This document shows, piece after piece, positions 1 to 15,000 of a stretch of 64,000 nucleotides of DNA. The first letter of the stretch is position 1; the number at the start of each line of letters is the position of its first letter. The notes beneath the pieces are model-generated. The model was not told where the DNA came from, searched no databases, and saw nothing but the letters and a program-made list of their open reading frames with translations. The DNA lies in the NCBI GenBank assembly GCA_002633005.1, contig NMRA01000350.1, positions 195,642-259,641 on the forward strand, read 5' to 3'. A program made the translations under genes and the position numbers. The stretch is from Phoronis australis (taxonomy: Eukaryota > Phoronida > Phoronidae).

Positions 1-51
1 GTGGTAATTGCTTATGTCTGCATAAATCCAGTGGCTTCGATATTTACTTAC

Positions 52-87
52 TCTTTCGCCCTTAGCACCCTTTGATCCAGGTATGCC
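52..87 (-). CDS. Collagen triple-helix exon, 36 bp (4 Gly-X-Y)
   Basis: Four triplets, [12 protein letters not shown], lie between an acceptor reading TTGCATTCAAG (88) and a GTAAGT donor (51). The exon is 36 bp and phase 0. The GTAAGT donor shows that the gene continues to the left of the window. Confidence 0.87.
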
Positions 88-3000
88 CTTGAATGCAAAT
101 AGAAAAAAGTTAAAAGGCGGAAACTAAAACCTTTACAATGTGATCAAAAAAGTTTGAATTCGGTTACCAGCAGATTTGCTATGATATTTAGAGTATTTCT
201 TCATCAATTTGTGTACTTTTAATCAAGATATAAACGTAAAAATAAAAAGAGTTTTTTTGTTTGACGTCCGGGGCCCGTTCCAAGAAACTGGGTTAAGTTC
301 GTTTATGACTTAGTTCTAGGGTTTGTCTCAACTTCCGCACTCTGAAACTCCCATATCCGTTAAGTTAGTCGAACTTAAGACAAAACTTCAGTAAAAAACT
401 TACGTCAAATTCAATATCAATTTCATCGAACGGACTTCAGAAAAATTGGAGTTTTATCTTGACATTGGCTTAAATTTAAGTTTTGTCTTGGTTAAGTCAG
501 TTTTCCTGGAACGGGTTCCTGGTCTCCGCCATTGTGTTGTACACCCGTCCGAATAATGTCACACTGACCCAACCATACTGAATTCGGGGTTTAATGAGAT
601 TTATGCCACTCTGACATAAATCCTATTATTTGGGCAAACACTTTTCTACAGACCTTCAAGCTTCATATCCAACTCGTAGTTAGTCTCTATCTAATCCGAC
701 GGTAGCGCTGGTTGTTCATTCTCTCCTGCTTACGGTTGGCCCAGCCACAAGCAACAGCACATTCACTCGCAAGTTTTTCCCAATTAGACAATTTCATTCC
801 TTTGTTTTATTTGCCTCCAATAAATGAAAGCTACGGCCTAAAACGACCTGCAGTCTCGTTTCCTCAAAAAATCTCTACGTTAGATGAGTCTCTAATGAAA
901 CGCTTTGCGAATTTCGTTGACGCAGCATTACGAACTAAGACAGTTATGTTAAGTAAAATAAGTATACTCCATCCATAGATATTTTTGATGTCTTAACCAC
1001 TGGCGTAGCCAGAAGTTTTCAACAGGTGGGGCCAAATTTTGGTAACCGATTTGGCGACCGTCCGGGACGGGTGGTTCCCGCTTTCCACAATAATATGCAA
1101 TGCATCAATGCTTGTCCGTAGAAATCATTTTGCTGAATAAGGTTTGATCGTGTGTTTCTTTAATTCTTTATTTCATTTTTTCTTAATATAAAGACTGTCA
1201 TTAAAGAAAAGTATCTGTGTTTAATCAATTCTGCATATCTCAAAATAAAGCAAATGCATCAAGGAAAATGTTTGCCTAAGACAAAACATCATGCACAGAC
1301 GCGTGCGCGCGGGCGCGTAAACACACACACATCATCTAAGTTATGAAATCATAATTATTGTAGATTAAGTAATAGGGGTTTCTCAAAAAGAGTTTGACGG
1401 GGTTGGATTTCCTTAGCATGCAGTAATTACAAAGGCAGTACTTAACTTTTGTGTAAGTAGGATTCGTCTGGTCTTTATAGCATTTATGAATGAAATGTTG
1501 ACAAATAATTAGTAAAGCAATCAAAATAACGTTTTATTTAAAATTAAATCGTGTTGTGCGTTTAAGAAGAGTTGGAGTTTGTGAAGGTCGTACCATAAAA
1601 ATCTTACAGTCGCATTCTACACACATCTTGATTAAAGGCTCCGCAAGATGCAAAGTTGTCTCCACTAATTATAAATCGCATTTTTTTAACAACACGTACT
1701 GTCAAGCTGTATTCCATATCTACTGCAATGTTTCTAGAAAACAAAGTAGTTATTTTATTTGACTGGAAAGATATTACGCACTTTGACCTTCATTACACGT
1801 CTTAAAGCAGCATAATTAGTCCACTATGAAAGCTTACGTATTTCTTTCAAAATCTATCAGGTCAGGAGTTTTGTTTTCAAAATCCAAAATACTCCCATCC
1901 ATCAACATGTTTCTGTCGGTTCACACTATTCAATTTTCAATTGTTTTGGTCCTTATATAAGTAGTGAATGATGTCTTTCTGAAGCGATCGAGATATTATG
2001 GTGAAAGGTATCAAGATTTGCAAGAGACAACTTTCTACAACTTGATTTCAAGACCACAATACATCCATATGCTTTGGAAACGTAGTTTAAAAACACTTAA
2101 AAACACCTAAAAACCCTTAAAAACACCACCGTTTCCATCCCACTTTACTGGAGTTCTGAAAATATTTACAGCAGGAACTAAAAAACCAGGATTTGCACGA
2201 GCATTTACAATCACGTTTTATTTTAATTCTTATGGGTTTACTTTACCAAAAGCAAATTTTATTATAAATTTATAGTGTTTACTTTCGTTCCACTTACGCT
2301 ACACATGTCTATCTCAAAATTGCTCATTACATAGAAGGTGCTCATATTTTGACTACAGTAATTCTGCATAATCAGGAAATGTTTTGGCTTTTCCCAATAG
2401 AAACTGAGAGACTTTTAAACGATTTAATTGTAAGATTAAAATTTAAGAAATCGTTTTCTTGTTCATTATGGTGAAATGCATACCCAAGCTCACGATTGGT
2501 TTGCCAATCCACTTGAAACCGTAAAGTGAATCTGGACGCTTTCTCGACCTAGGTATACATGTAGATAACCCTTTACACTTGTTGACATTTAGCAGTAGTA
2601 TAGGCCACACAATCCGAAATTCAAAACAATTTAGACAATTTATGCCATAATTTTATCTTGTAGAAGTTAAGCTGTATCATTGGTACACTGGAGAATTTTA
2701 CTTCGGTTTCTTAAATTTGTCGTTACCACTTCCCATCGACGAGTATTCTACATGTACGTCAAGCTAGGTTGTTAGAGAACTCATAAAGACGAATTCTGGA
2801 TGTGGTTGTACGTCGTCTTGGAGAATACCTGACTTTACCGAAGGCCATCAGTGTCTTTATTGACTGAAAGGTGTTTCCAGTAAAAAGCACGCCACTAGAC
2901 ACGGTGAAGTGGAAGTCGGGCATCCCACAGACGGGAGCACAACTGTCCCTCGTGCCCGAGTGTCCCGCGACGCACCCAACTGGAAATTTCTAACCCATTC

Positions 3001-6000
3001 TTTAGTCAATGAATCCACAATAAACTGATCAAAGTTTTGGTCACCGGCCTGCTCACTGGATGATGAACTGTCCTCACCACTGGTGTCGAATTGGGCCTGT
3101 ATTCACACCCACTACTCAACATCGGTGCATAGCTGCTTACAGGCTCTGGGCTAGAACAACATCAGCACAGGGCGAATCACAGGTGCATACCGGTACATGT
3201 AGTTCCCGGAATTGCACGCTCTAGGCGTACATTCGAAGGAACGGGTGACTAGCTGAAGGGCCTCGAGTCACTGTAGAGGTAACAGCTTCAAAAATGCACT
3301 TCTGGGAAATGGTGAAGAAGTGGCACCCTTCTTCAGGCGGTGTGTTTCAGGAAAGTTTATCACTTCCGCGTATACATGTATATCTCTTTCGTAATCCGAC
3401 TTAGGAAAATGCTTCCCACGCACTCAGTAGTTCTCCACTGCTTTGTACTAGGGTCACCACGGCCACGGAAGTAAGTGTTTAACTTTTTGTGTTATCCACA
3501 TAGCGTACAAACTTAATTTTTAAATCGAATGTACATGTACTCTGTACCTTCTAGTTCTACTGTATACTGTAATTATTATTGTAATTATGTATATTATCAA
3601 ATAAAGTACTACAATTGTTAATAATACGTTGCGTGGACGGGTACGTTCTTCACAAGTCAGCGAGCCAAGTACGGCAGAGCATGTCATCCGATCGGAAAGC
3701 GATGTAATGGCCCAGAGTGCGCGTGAGACTATAATGAGTGCATCCCGATGTGCATCAACCTTGAAGAATGTTGATTAACTCGTAAACAAACACAAACGAC
3801 GACCGAACGTATCACAACCGAGGTAAAACAATGACTAACTAGACAGGTCATACAATCAGACTACTGTATATGAAAACAAAATGGCGGCAAATTTTAAACC
3901 CTCACAACGTCACGTCTGAAATAGGGCATGACCTAATCAGTTAAATTACGGGAAGTCGTAATTACCTGAAAATTGTGTCTGATGTAATCAGCGAACCTTG
4001 TTTATATTAAAATTGACATGAACTAATGGTTGTTTTCTCCTTTAACGTTTGAAAAATAAAGTCCCATTTTGTTGCATTACATGCTTCGAAAATTGTAAAA
4101 ATAGAAAAGGACCCTGACCATAAGTAATATTTGTATATTTAAATAATCTTCTGTTTTACCATCATATTAGTTGAAGGGGCTGTAGTAGTTCGTAGCCGGT
4201 GTTTTGTGTTGATTTTGGTCGCTAGTCATCCAGGGCCAGTTGTTCGGCGTATGGCCCCTGGTCTCTGTGGCGTAAATACTTCCTCAACTAAAACCTTCAT
4301 ATACTTTAAGCAAAGGCTTTTTGAATTCATGCCAGAAACATTTTTAACTGAACCTTGTAATTCCGGGAAACGCAATTGTTTTTCTAATTTTAAAACCTCA
4401 AAACTTTCACCATCCGTTGAATATAAAAAAAACATCTAGAGGCTCAACACCACACGGGAATTTCGTTCGTGATAGGTGTAACAGTTGGAGTTCCCATTTG
4501 AGAAACTATGAAAACATCACTGTAATAATTAACTATTTTCTGTCTTATTTTATCAAGATCTTTTATCAACTGCCCATTTTATAAAATTCTCTTTTCCTGT
4601 GAATCTTGATGTACATTTATAGGTAGCAAAGTAAAGCTGAGCTACTTTCTCTGTACTCTATTAACTGTCCTTGCTATCCTCATTTTCGTACAAAATCTCA
4701 TATTTTCTAATCATTGCAGAACAGCTTTTGATCTTTGCAAATTCTGAATAATTCCGTCACTAATTCTACCTGCTTCCAATTCTGAGTTATTAATCAGATC
4801 AATCAACTTCTCTTTCCCAGCATTTTCTAATTTCTTCATCTTCTGGTACGTCGTGGTATGTTCCCTTATTTTCATTTTAAATATTAGCATTTTTGTTGCC
4901 TAGGTAATTTCACTCGTTATCACATATTTTTTGTCTTTGAAATATCGGCGCCTGATCGTCGTTCGATCTGACTCTGCAAGCGAAATTTCTTCCTAAACGG
5001 TATCAAAACAGATTCAGGAACAAATGAAGACTGACGTGAAAACTTTATTTGCTCGTTGTGTTGCTCAAAGTCCGCAACTTTATCCGCTTACTCAGGAGCT
5101 CACATGCGCACTCCGAGTAATACTTTTTGTTGAAGAATATCCAAGTTACCCAACCTTGCGCGAACGCTGAAAAAATCTTTGAATTGAATAGGCGGATCAT
5201 GACCCCGTTGTGCCCCACCTTGGCTATGCCAGTGGCCTTAACTGAAGTACTTACTCATCCGGGTGAGTCAAAAGTATTGTTCGTGTGCAACGGTATGCTA
5301 ATCTTGTGAACTTGCGATTATTTCGCTTATTTTGTAAACTCAGATATGCAAAACGGAGATTATAAATAAGTTCAGTATGCTTCACTTAGGTGTGAACCAA
5401 ACAACATATTCACCGTTGATCCTTTTTCTCCCTTTTGTCCATTCCTACCAGGTAAACCTTTCTCACCCTGGAACAACGAGACAAATGGTCGTTGAGTACA
5501 CAGGAATTTAAAAGTCTCTTGAAAACAAAATCCGAGTAAAAACGCGTATACCATATGTCTGTCTTAATGGACTGATTTCTCTGGCATGCGCCGGCAGTCA
5601 ACCTGAGACGTGGGTTTGTCGCTATGGAACTTAAATTTGTCAGTTCAATCATTCGTCTCCTACCCAGGAAAATTTACTACACATGCGTTATAATCTGGTG
5701 GTGAAAATCGACTGATTGTACTTACATTCTTGCCTTTGCATCCTGATAGTCCTCGCTCACCTCTGGGGCCAGGTAATCCCTGTTTGCCTGGCTTACCGTC
5801 GACTCCAGGAATTCCAGGGAAGCCCCTTGAACCCTGGCGGAAATTACATAATCAGCAAGCACGTTCTGCAAGTCTGCCTGGACGATTGAGACATGGTTTA
5901 ACATTTGGTCCAATTGCGTTTCATGTCTCATTATTATCAGTTTTCATAATACTATTCTCTAGTATCATATCAAACGTAAATAACAACTGATTAAATTACA

Positions 6001-9000
6001 CATCTCGATTGTAGCGACACCAGAGGTCGCAGTATGACGCTTAATTTTCCAACGCTCGCTGGTTCTATGCGTGCCTAGTCTCGCCAGCACGCAAGTAGGC
6101 CTATCACGCAGTGGCACGCGCTTTAACATTGGTTGATGTAACCTAAGCAGTCATTGGTTAACTTTACAACACCGTGAAAAAATGGCGGACTGTGAACGAT
6201 TTTTAGCCTTGTCATACAAGTGGCGTCGCAGCAACTATTTCGTTTCTGCAGTGATGTTCAATAGCCGCGTGCTTCAAGCACATACATGTACAATAAACAC
6301 TCTGGCCGATCTAACCGTTGTGTTATTCATAGTGTATGAGAATATAGATGTAGGACAGTATCGCGCACTCAAATCATCGACAGTAGAAAGTTACACTCCG
6401 AAAAGAGCAATCACAATTTCTAGGATTCACCTTTCCTATACATAAATTTTAAGCACCGATTTGATACCCCCGTGCTGGCTACAGACCACCTATCGGCACA
6501 CAGGGAACCAGCGAGTTTTCCAACAGAGCTGGAGGCCATTGCGATGATGGAGCTAAACCTCCGACCACTCAATGACAGAGCATATTAAAAGCGTTTCTTA
6601 GACTGGCGTTGATTTCAACAAACGTCGGCCAGAAAAAAATGACAATTAGCGATTTACTATAGAATCATAACATGCGCGCACCCAGCCTAAGAAATTGGGA
6701 ATCGAATTTTTGAGAATGTAGGCCTGTTACTAAGATTCACGGGGTATTCAGAGCTATGAATTGTGCATTCGCGAATTTCTGAAGTTACTGCCTTTTAGTG
6801 GTTCTTTGTCTCGTTTTCTACTTTTTCAGAACTTTTGTTTCTATGAGTTGGATCTTTTAGCCCACTTCGCCAAATAGGGGCTCGTTCGAGCCCCCCCCCC
6901 CCCTGGGTGCGTGTGTGCATAACCGTGGTCAGAGCAAATAACTTGAAGAAGTCTATCCCGTTCAACAAAAATCTCAAATATTGTGTTTTCGGCAGTAAAA
7001 CCGAGAGTTAGTATTCATAATTGCACAACAGTACCATACACTCAATGTTCATAACGGTAAGATTGACCACCACTAATTTGTCTTATCTGATTTCCTCCGC
7101 GCCACTCCGGAGTCCGTCGTGACCTCTGGGTTGGTCTTTTATACCTTTTTCATAAAAATGGACCAAAAGATTCAAAATACATTCCACGGTAAGCAAAATA
7201 TGCCAGATTTTCCCGAAGAGCACATGAAAAACATAGTGGGAAAATGATGGCAAAAACGGCTGTTAAAAGGGTATACAAGCAGAGTCAGTCCATATGAAAC
7301 CGCTTTTTTCAAATCTCTCAAATTTGGAATAAGTATTTGAATGAAATCAGGCCAATTTTTTCTCTCTACACCCAACTAAATCGGGAGGTTTCACATCCTC
7401 GACACCAGACCAGAATTAACGCCCCTGTCTACAGTCCTTAGCAAACTCTCGAGTGTATTGCAAATACGCTCGCGTTAATTTGCATTGCTTCGTAAGATCC
7501 CGCAAAGAACCGCGAGACTCTGTGGATGTAGTGTGTGTTTTTAATTAAACTTTACCCTTTCACCATTGGCGCCATCTCTGCCAGGAGTCCCATCGCTTCC
7601 TGGTGGTCCAGTAGAGCCCCTTTTTCCTGCGGCTCCTTGCTGCCCAGGCTCTCCTTGCGGACCTGTAGGGCCTACAGGACCCTGCAAGAGAAAATCACAT
7701 CTATGGCTTATATTGTCTTTGCTTTCAAATGTTATTTATGCAGTTCTAGTTGATGTTCATATAATTTTTCGGACTGACTAGCTACACGAAATATGAATGA
7801 CGAATGACGTATTTCATGTAAATATGCCTTCCACCCACACTGCAAATATAATAGGCAGAGTACAAGATATCTACAGCGATATTAATTTACACCAAGAAAC
7901 TCGTTTCGACGTCTCTTATTAATTGAATATTGAACAATTTTTCTCAAGTTAATTAAATCATGGGCCTGTAGGAGATCCCTTAATACTGCCTCATCCACCT
8001 TGTCGAATCTAGGTAAAAACGGTATGCACAAATCTGAATGTAATTTATATCTGAGAAGAAAGTGTATTTCTGATTCCACCTTTACACTATTTGGGCAGGG
8101 CCATGTTTTCTCCTCTCTACCAAGACCACTGAGCCTTCCCTTAACTATCATTGAAGTATGAGCCGAACATCTAAATATTGCGAGGGTTGTTGTAGGTGAA
8201 CTGTTTCCAAGACCTGTTATGCATTTCTCAATAGCAAAATCAAGTTTTACAATTTTATAGGAAGATATACTACATCCTCGACCCTTTTTTCTCTTAGATA
8301 TTGTAATGACCGGCGCTGAAGTGTAATGATTTGAAAATGTGTCATTGAAAGCTTTATTAAGAGTCCTCGGGATCATCAAGTTCGTATTGGGGAACCACGT
8401 AAGGAAAGTGGGAAAGTGTGTTCTGAAGCTTTGAACATACCTGGTCACCCTTCTGTCCACCTGGGCCCGGATTTCCAGGAACACCCTGAGTGCAGAAACA
8501 GACGATGAATTAGTGAATATTGACCAACGGGTAACATGCAAACGAGTTAGATTTATCCACAACTAGAGGACCTAGACCGCAGCAATTCCTCTTTATTTCC
8601 TTCCGCCTAAGTGTTTAAGAGTGTGCCGCACGTGGCGCTTCAACCAAATTTGGTGTTATTTACAACGTACACTCTGTTGAAGGCCAATCTTGATTGTGAA
8701 ATGATACTATAAGTACAAAACCAACACAGGGTTACATTCCGTATAGCAAGTTTCTTGCACGGCAAGCTAGGTATCGCCATTCATTATAAGCAAAACATGT
8801 GGTCATACTAGCTTCAATTGCGAGTGTCTTGCGTGTACGTAACGCACCTCAGATAACAGTAGCATGAGGGTATTTACAATAAACTGGGTCCAAATAGTAA
8901 GTCTGTAACAGCTCAGGTAAAACAAACTGACAAAGATTATCAGTAAGACAAAAACAAGTGGAAAACAGTAACTGCTTGCCCTTCAAATGCACTATAAGTA

Positions 9001-12000
9001 CATCACTTGGATGGATTCAATATAGATTTACATAGAACATTGGCTACCAATTCATTTTGTTATGAAATAAAAGATGTAGATTCGGATTAATGGATGTTCT
9101 CTAGAAACGTTGGAACAAATTCTATGACTGTTATTGTGACTAAACTTGAATGTTTGTTAAATGAAATCTGTTATTAGTTGCTGAACAAAAATTCTTCGTT
9201 AGGCACTGAGTAAGGAAACTATGTTATTTAGGTTTCCTATCTGTAACCTTAAAATTTTTGAATAAAACATAACAACTGTATCTAGTTTTAAGTTGTCCTG
9301 GAAAACATGGAGATAAATAATTAAATACATAAACATTGAAAATAATTAAAGAAACGTAGCAAGCTGAGCCTCAATCTTGCGTGCTCGCCACTTATATCCC
9401 AACATATGTTTTATCACTCTAGAAAAAGCAATCACTTTTTATTGTTCATAATTGCTAGCAATTGTAGAAGCACGTTTACAAGAATGTTGATTGCTTTACT
9501 TCTTAGAAAGCAACGCGACTGAAGTCTTGACACTCTTGTAAAAGTATGGACTGAGGAGCACATGTTCTAATATTGCCGTAATCTTTTGCCAAGTTTGATC
9601 ACCTGTGTCTGAAACTCATTGAATATACTAGCACATGTAGTAACTAAACTGATGAGAATAACACCGTGTTCACATGAGAAATCCATAAGACAAATCATTC
9701 ACCGTGATGATTGTTTGCACAGTCATCTACGTGTAATTATCAAATATAAAGAACTTTTTTACGTTTATTTTTACTTGTACCACAAAAGAAACACCTTATT
9801 TGATTGACTTTAAAAGCAGGCGAGCAAAACGAGTACAGAACGATTACCATAGAAGACTGCCCATAAATCACTGTAAGAAAGTCGCAGCATAGATTATAGA
9901 CAACAGATTTGCAACTCCGACACTTTGTTCTGTGCTAACCAAGAGGAGGCGTCGCTATCCTAAATTATCTGGTGCAGTTTCCGGTTAGTATATTTTGAAG
10001 GGAAATTCTCGCATATACTTTTCTGTCCAGTACAACAAAAATATAATAAATTCGGCATTGAAACGCTGTTATAAAGTCTTCCAATAGTAGAATTGTTAGT
10101 ATCGTGAGTAATTTGGCAATGGTGCTGGTAATTAACTACAAAATTCAAACTTCGGTGCCGACTGATTATGTCGTCTGCTCGCACAATACTAGCAGCATAG
10201 TTTTTGGACATTTTGTGATTCATTGTTCACATACTGAGAAAACTACGAAAGCATATTTGTGCACAAATTCCAAGGAGTACCTGTAAATGCAAAAGATACT
10301 TGTATAACGTTTTTGTTTTAGAAAAACATTAATTTTGTTCGGATTAAAAAATGCGCCGCTGCAACAATTTCACTGATTTAACCTTTATATGGTTATAATT
10401 CAATCGTTTCTCAAGTGAGCAGTTCTTCTGGGAAGTGTTAAGTGGCCCTTAAAACGGCCGTTGGATGTACTATGCATGAGCCTTAGGACGTTAGGCATAG
10501 CGTGAAATGGTTCTTAAAAGAACCGTTGAATAATTCAACAAAAATCACACAGTATACCGTGCTCACTCAATTACTGAAGGTGCTCTTCATTTAAGTTTTC
10601 ATCAGGGAAGGTTGCATGAAAAGAGACAAGATGACAATATCGATGACATTTGTAACACCATTGTTACCGTTCACCAACGTTATAACGACCCCTGCCTCGT
10701 TCAGTTCTTGTTCATGGATCCACAGTAATCCTGAACCGCAGGGAATAAAGACATACAACAAAACGAATCAAATTTCGAGAATCCTCGCCTTCGCAGGATT
10801 CAATGATGCTGTCGCCATACCGATATTCTTCCCCAACATCCATGTCGAAAATTGCGTTGCAAGTGATGAAAATTTTGTGTCCTTTGTTTCTAAATGTTAA
10901 CCGATTATTGTCTAATGTTGACAGAGCACGACTTGTGGTTTTTGCAATGCATTAATCGTGTTGAATGCATATATATTAAGTGGCCTCATTGAGTTGAACA
11001 GAAAATAAATTAAACGTAACACACTGAAATTTCGAAAATATAAAGAGCAGTAACAGAATCCCTAAAATCAAGCGTGTTTTCGAAAGGTTTGGGCCCGTAG
11101 ACATCGTTGTATAAAGATGTCTATGTTTGCGCCATTCGTGGCTGGAAAGTGGTAGACCCAGTTATTGTGCACGTGTACACTGTAGCAATGCTTTGTATCT
11201 TATTTTTATTTGGCTAGTCTGTTGATAAAGTAAGTTTTCTTATTCATGCCCATATAGTGATTTGGTCGCAACTTGGGCTTCTTGGGTTCTACCATATTGG
11301 GACTGGCCTAGGGACTCACGTGGTGTTTACTAAAGTTCTCTACGTTGAATTATTGTATACACTACTGTACATTCTTTTAAACCTACTGCGTAGACCTTAA
11401 AAAACAAATTAAGGCTCACGGCAAATCGATTGAAACAGCTTCGAAACATGTGTTATAACAGACAACGATAATTTATTTAGAAGTGCAAATACTTACAGGT
11501 TCACCGTCCGCTCCTCTGGGTCCTTGGTTGCCAGTATCCCCGGGGTATCCTGAAGGTCCCCTGGGTCCGGTCAACCCGGGAATACCCTGTTTTCCTGTCT
11601 TTCCTACATTCCCGGTCTCACCGCGTAAACCCTGGGAAAAAAATCAGGACGGCAATTACATTAGAGCACATTACATTGCATGTTACGCGTGATATTAACT
11701 CCCTCCGATTGCCAACTAGTAAAAGTAATAAAAATGGTGAAAGGAATTTTTTAGATTGTATTATGATACTGTCAATAATGAGACAAAAACAATGACAATT
11801 GCAATGACAATTGCAATGACAAAGTCAATGGCGATGGCGATGGCGATGGCGACGGCAATGGCAATGATTATCATAATCACCATCATCACATCATCATCGT
11901 TGTTGTTATTTGATTGTTATTGTTATTAACAATATTATCATTACACTCAATAATCATTATGCAAGAATGTCATGAGAATATACAGTGTATAGATATCACG

Positions 12001-15000
12001 CATCTGTCGTTGGGGGTTCAAAGTTACGTGGCACGTCTCAGTACATCTTATAGCTCCCCCTATCTTTCAAAAGTTTCTGGAGGAAAAGTAACGACATTTC
12101 GATCGACTGATGCGTGTGGGGTCGCAAATGTTTGTTGTACTTTACTTATGCATTTATACCACATATTGAATTCATGATATATTATCTTTTTACCCATACA
12201 TGCTACTAGATTCTATTTTTTACATCTGGAAACATGAGAGTTCGGAAGGCAATGAAACTTTCTAGACACGCGGCGAACACACACACGTACTTGCGTTTGC
12301 TCTTTCCGGGAATTTCCGCAACCTGACCTCCAAATGTACGGGCATAGGATTAAATTTAGCCTACTTTTGAAGTCACAATTATAATTTCTCAGGGTTCGTA
12401 GAGTTTCTAGAAATAAATATCGAATAGACGCGAGTCAGGCCAAAATAAGGTTTCGTTCACGTTTACAATCAGTCACTCAGCTAGTTGTTTAGACGCCGGT
12501 TTTGTTCAGGTGTCATTTTATAGAATTTTACAATTAAGGAAGCACCCATCATGACCTATTTCACCCCCCTTTTGATATGTGGACGCATTATGGCGTCATC
12601 TTCCTTCGTCCAGCGTCCGTCTGTTCAGCGTCCGTTGGTTTATCTCCAAAACCCTTTGACGTACTTTCATGACATGTTGTACACATGTAACTTTTATGGA
12701 TGGGACGGCATGAGCGTACTTTCGGATGGATCCAACTACCAGTGTGCCACCTAGTGACGATTTTATTTTTTTACGTTTACCTCTATATCTTCAAATATCC
12801 TCAACTTATTTTCGTAAAATCTGGCATATAGGCATCTGTTAGTAAGATGACTTGATCCCCCCATTTTCGGATGGATTCGATGTAATTTGGGCCACCTAGT
12901 GGCCATTTTTGCTGTTTTAGAATCTGTTTTTTTGGCGTCCACTCCTCTATCAACCAAACCGATCTAAGGATGATTGTGAAAATTGGCATATATGTTCTTA
13001 CTACGAAGCTGACTATGATTTTCCGGCGACTTCGACAGACTGTTGCGCCTCCTAGTGTTAGTTATATTTTGTTTTGCGCCCATAGCTGCATCTCTTAAAC
13101 ACAGTGCAGGATCTTTATTAAATTTAGCAATTATATTTATTTGAAGCTAGCAACAGATGACGACGTCTTTCAGGCGGATCCAATGAACGCTGTGCCCCGT
13201 AGTGGCAATTTCATTTTTTCTGTTTGTCTTTGTTTCTCTGAAGTTCCTCGACAGATTTTCATGAAATTTTTGTGGATAGATTTCTTTTAAAGAAGCATTG
13301 GAATGATCACATTTTGAGATTGATTGGTCGTTTTGGCGCCATCTAGTGGTTATTTTTATGAAACAAATAAACAATCCTAGAAGAACCCCTTTTGCGGTGC
13401 ATTCGCGGGCGCATTTCAACGCTCCGGGTTGCTCTTGTTCATTCATAAGCCGCCCGTTTCTCAGAGCACGTCCGGCCGCTATTTTGCTAGTTGGGTACTA
13501 GAACTGCAAAAATGTACCGTTTTTCCCAACATAAGCCCTTGGGCTTACTTTCAAAAATTCTCCGTACTGACTTAACTTTAGTTTATAAATGTGTCTAAGT
13601 GTCGGAGTAATGACGCTTGTTCGTGCTTTGAGCAGTTCAACGCAAGGTCTCATTTGAAGTAGCGTTTATTCAGTCATATTTTGATCGTGTAAATATCATT
13701 TACATCACCGTCCCTGTATGATTAGCACCACTGTCTTCCATTCATATCAGGTTATCGGTCTTCTTGGGGGATGGATGCGACGGAGTGAATGGAAACCTGG
13801 ATACGGTTTTGGAAGGATGTGCTTTTATTACAGTATAGAATTACTTTTTAAGGTGCAGTCTTTCTTACCATAAAATCTAGAAATCTGATAGCCAAACAAG
13901 ACTCCATAAATTCGAATTTTTCTAAACATAGCAGCATCGGTTTCATCATTCAAATGGACATAGGAAACAAGATTGAGATTTAATTAAAGTCGTCAAATTG
14001 TAAATGGCTGTCCATCATTACGGTTTGGCTCGCCATAGTGCACAAGGTATGTGCTTGTGTTGAACAGAAACTTGAAGTCTAGTTTCCAAATTGGATCTTC
14101 CGACAGCTAAATGGAAGAAATGAGTTTTAAAAAATATATACTACGAACCTGAAGTTGCAGCCGATTGCGTTAGTCAATCGAAAAAGTTTCGTTCGTCCGT
14201 TGTAGCAAATTACCGACTGTAATTCTTGCTGGTACGGCCACTTCAGTGTTAATAATTGATCTTAGTTTTGTGTGTTATTAATTGCAACATACACACACGG
14301 GCACGCATCCAGCACTGCACTTTGAACCAAGGAGTCTGACTCTGCAGCGCCGGTCATTTGATCCTCAAGTTACTATGAGAGGAGAAACTCGAAACATGAT
14401 TATACGTTGTTAAGCGCCTTGCAGTCTTTGTCTGGACTCTACACTAACGATCTGGTCTTTTCACCATTTCAGGTTATCATTCTACCAGTCTTTTATTAAT
14501 CGATCATTTCATTTCCCTTAAAGGAGAATGCCACCCCGTTTAATTAATCTTTTTACCGTCTTAATCGGTCTATATCCACATCGCCTCTTGTACGGTCCAC
14601 CTCAACTTGTCGAGAGGTGTCGCATTAACCTGTGAGGAAGTTGAGAAACGACGCAGCGACGTCAGTGGTTCATCTGCAGGACGAATGCCGCTATATTGCG
14701 GTGTATCGTTCCCGCTTGTCCGCACTGTAAAGCTGCGAAAAAAAGTGAGTATATCGTTTTCTCGACTTCCTCCACAGATGAAATGCCTAGGACGTGGCTC
14801 GCTGTAGTGAAGAATGAAAAGTATGCTGTTAATATCAAGTATGAGGCCGTGAAACAGCTCCGTGTTTGTGGCCGGCATTTCGTCGACAATGATTTCTCTG
14901 ACCGGCGCTCCGGCTTACCAAAGATCTATCCATACGTTCCGTTGCCTGGGCATGTTCACGGCGCCTATCTAGTATTTCTTGATCAGTGTATTCCGGTTCG

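Larger units (their letters stand above)
88..5413 (-). other. Large collagen intron
   Basis: This intron separates the 54-bp and 36-bp helix exons. It contains a GGGCCCGTTCC foldback element (268-522), a GC-rich run with CA repeats (about 1297-1331), a short 10-bp tandem repeat (about 2086-2129) and a decayed THAP-type gene (2740-3490). I found no further Gly-X-Y exon in it. Open frames near 712-978, 1556-1762 and 4206-4439 match nothing I know. Confidence 0.6.

Noticed and set aside
1297-1331. CRISPR-like or Z-DNA regulatory element in the GCGCGC/CACACA stretch
   Set aside because: It is only a short alternating purine-pyrimidine run followed by a CA repeat. Common simple sequence with no supporting context.
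7882-8562. 226-codon minus-strand frame as a host gene
   Set aside because: Its start lies across a collagen exon in the wrong frame and its tail looks like a LINE C-terminus. It was annotated as a possible LINE fragment instead.
10616-10900. 94-codon ATG-initiated plus-strand frame in a collagen intron
   Set aside because: No recognisable domain, no paralogue in the window and no splice partner. This length is expected by chance in 64 kb.
13147-13446. 99-codon minus-strand frame
   Set aside because: It lies within the degenerate ~146-bp tandem array and is a by-product of the repeat.
14696-14698. Translation start of the THAP fragment at 14696
   Set aside because: The codon is TTG, not ATG, so an intact start is not supported. 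The fragment was treated as a pseudogene or exon relic.
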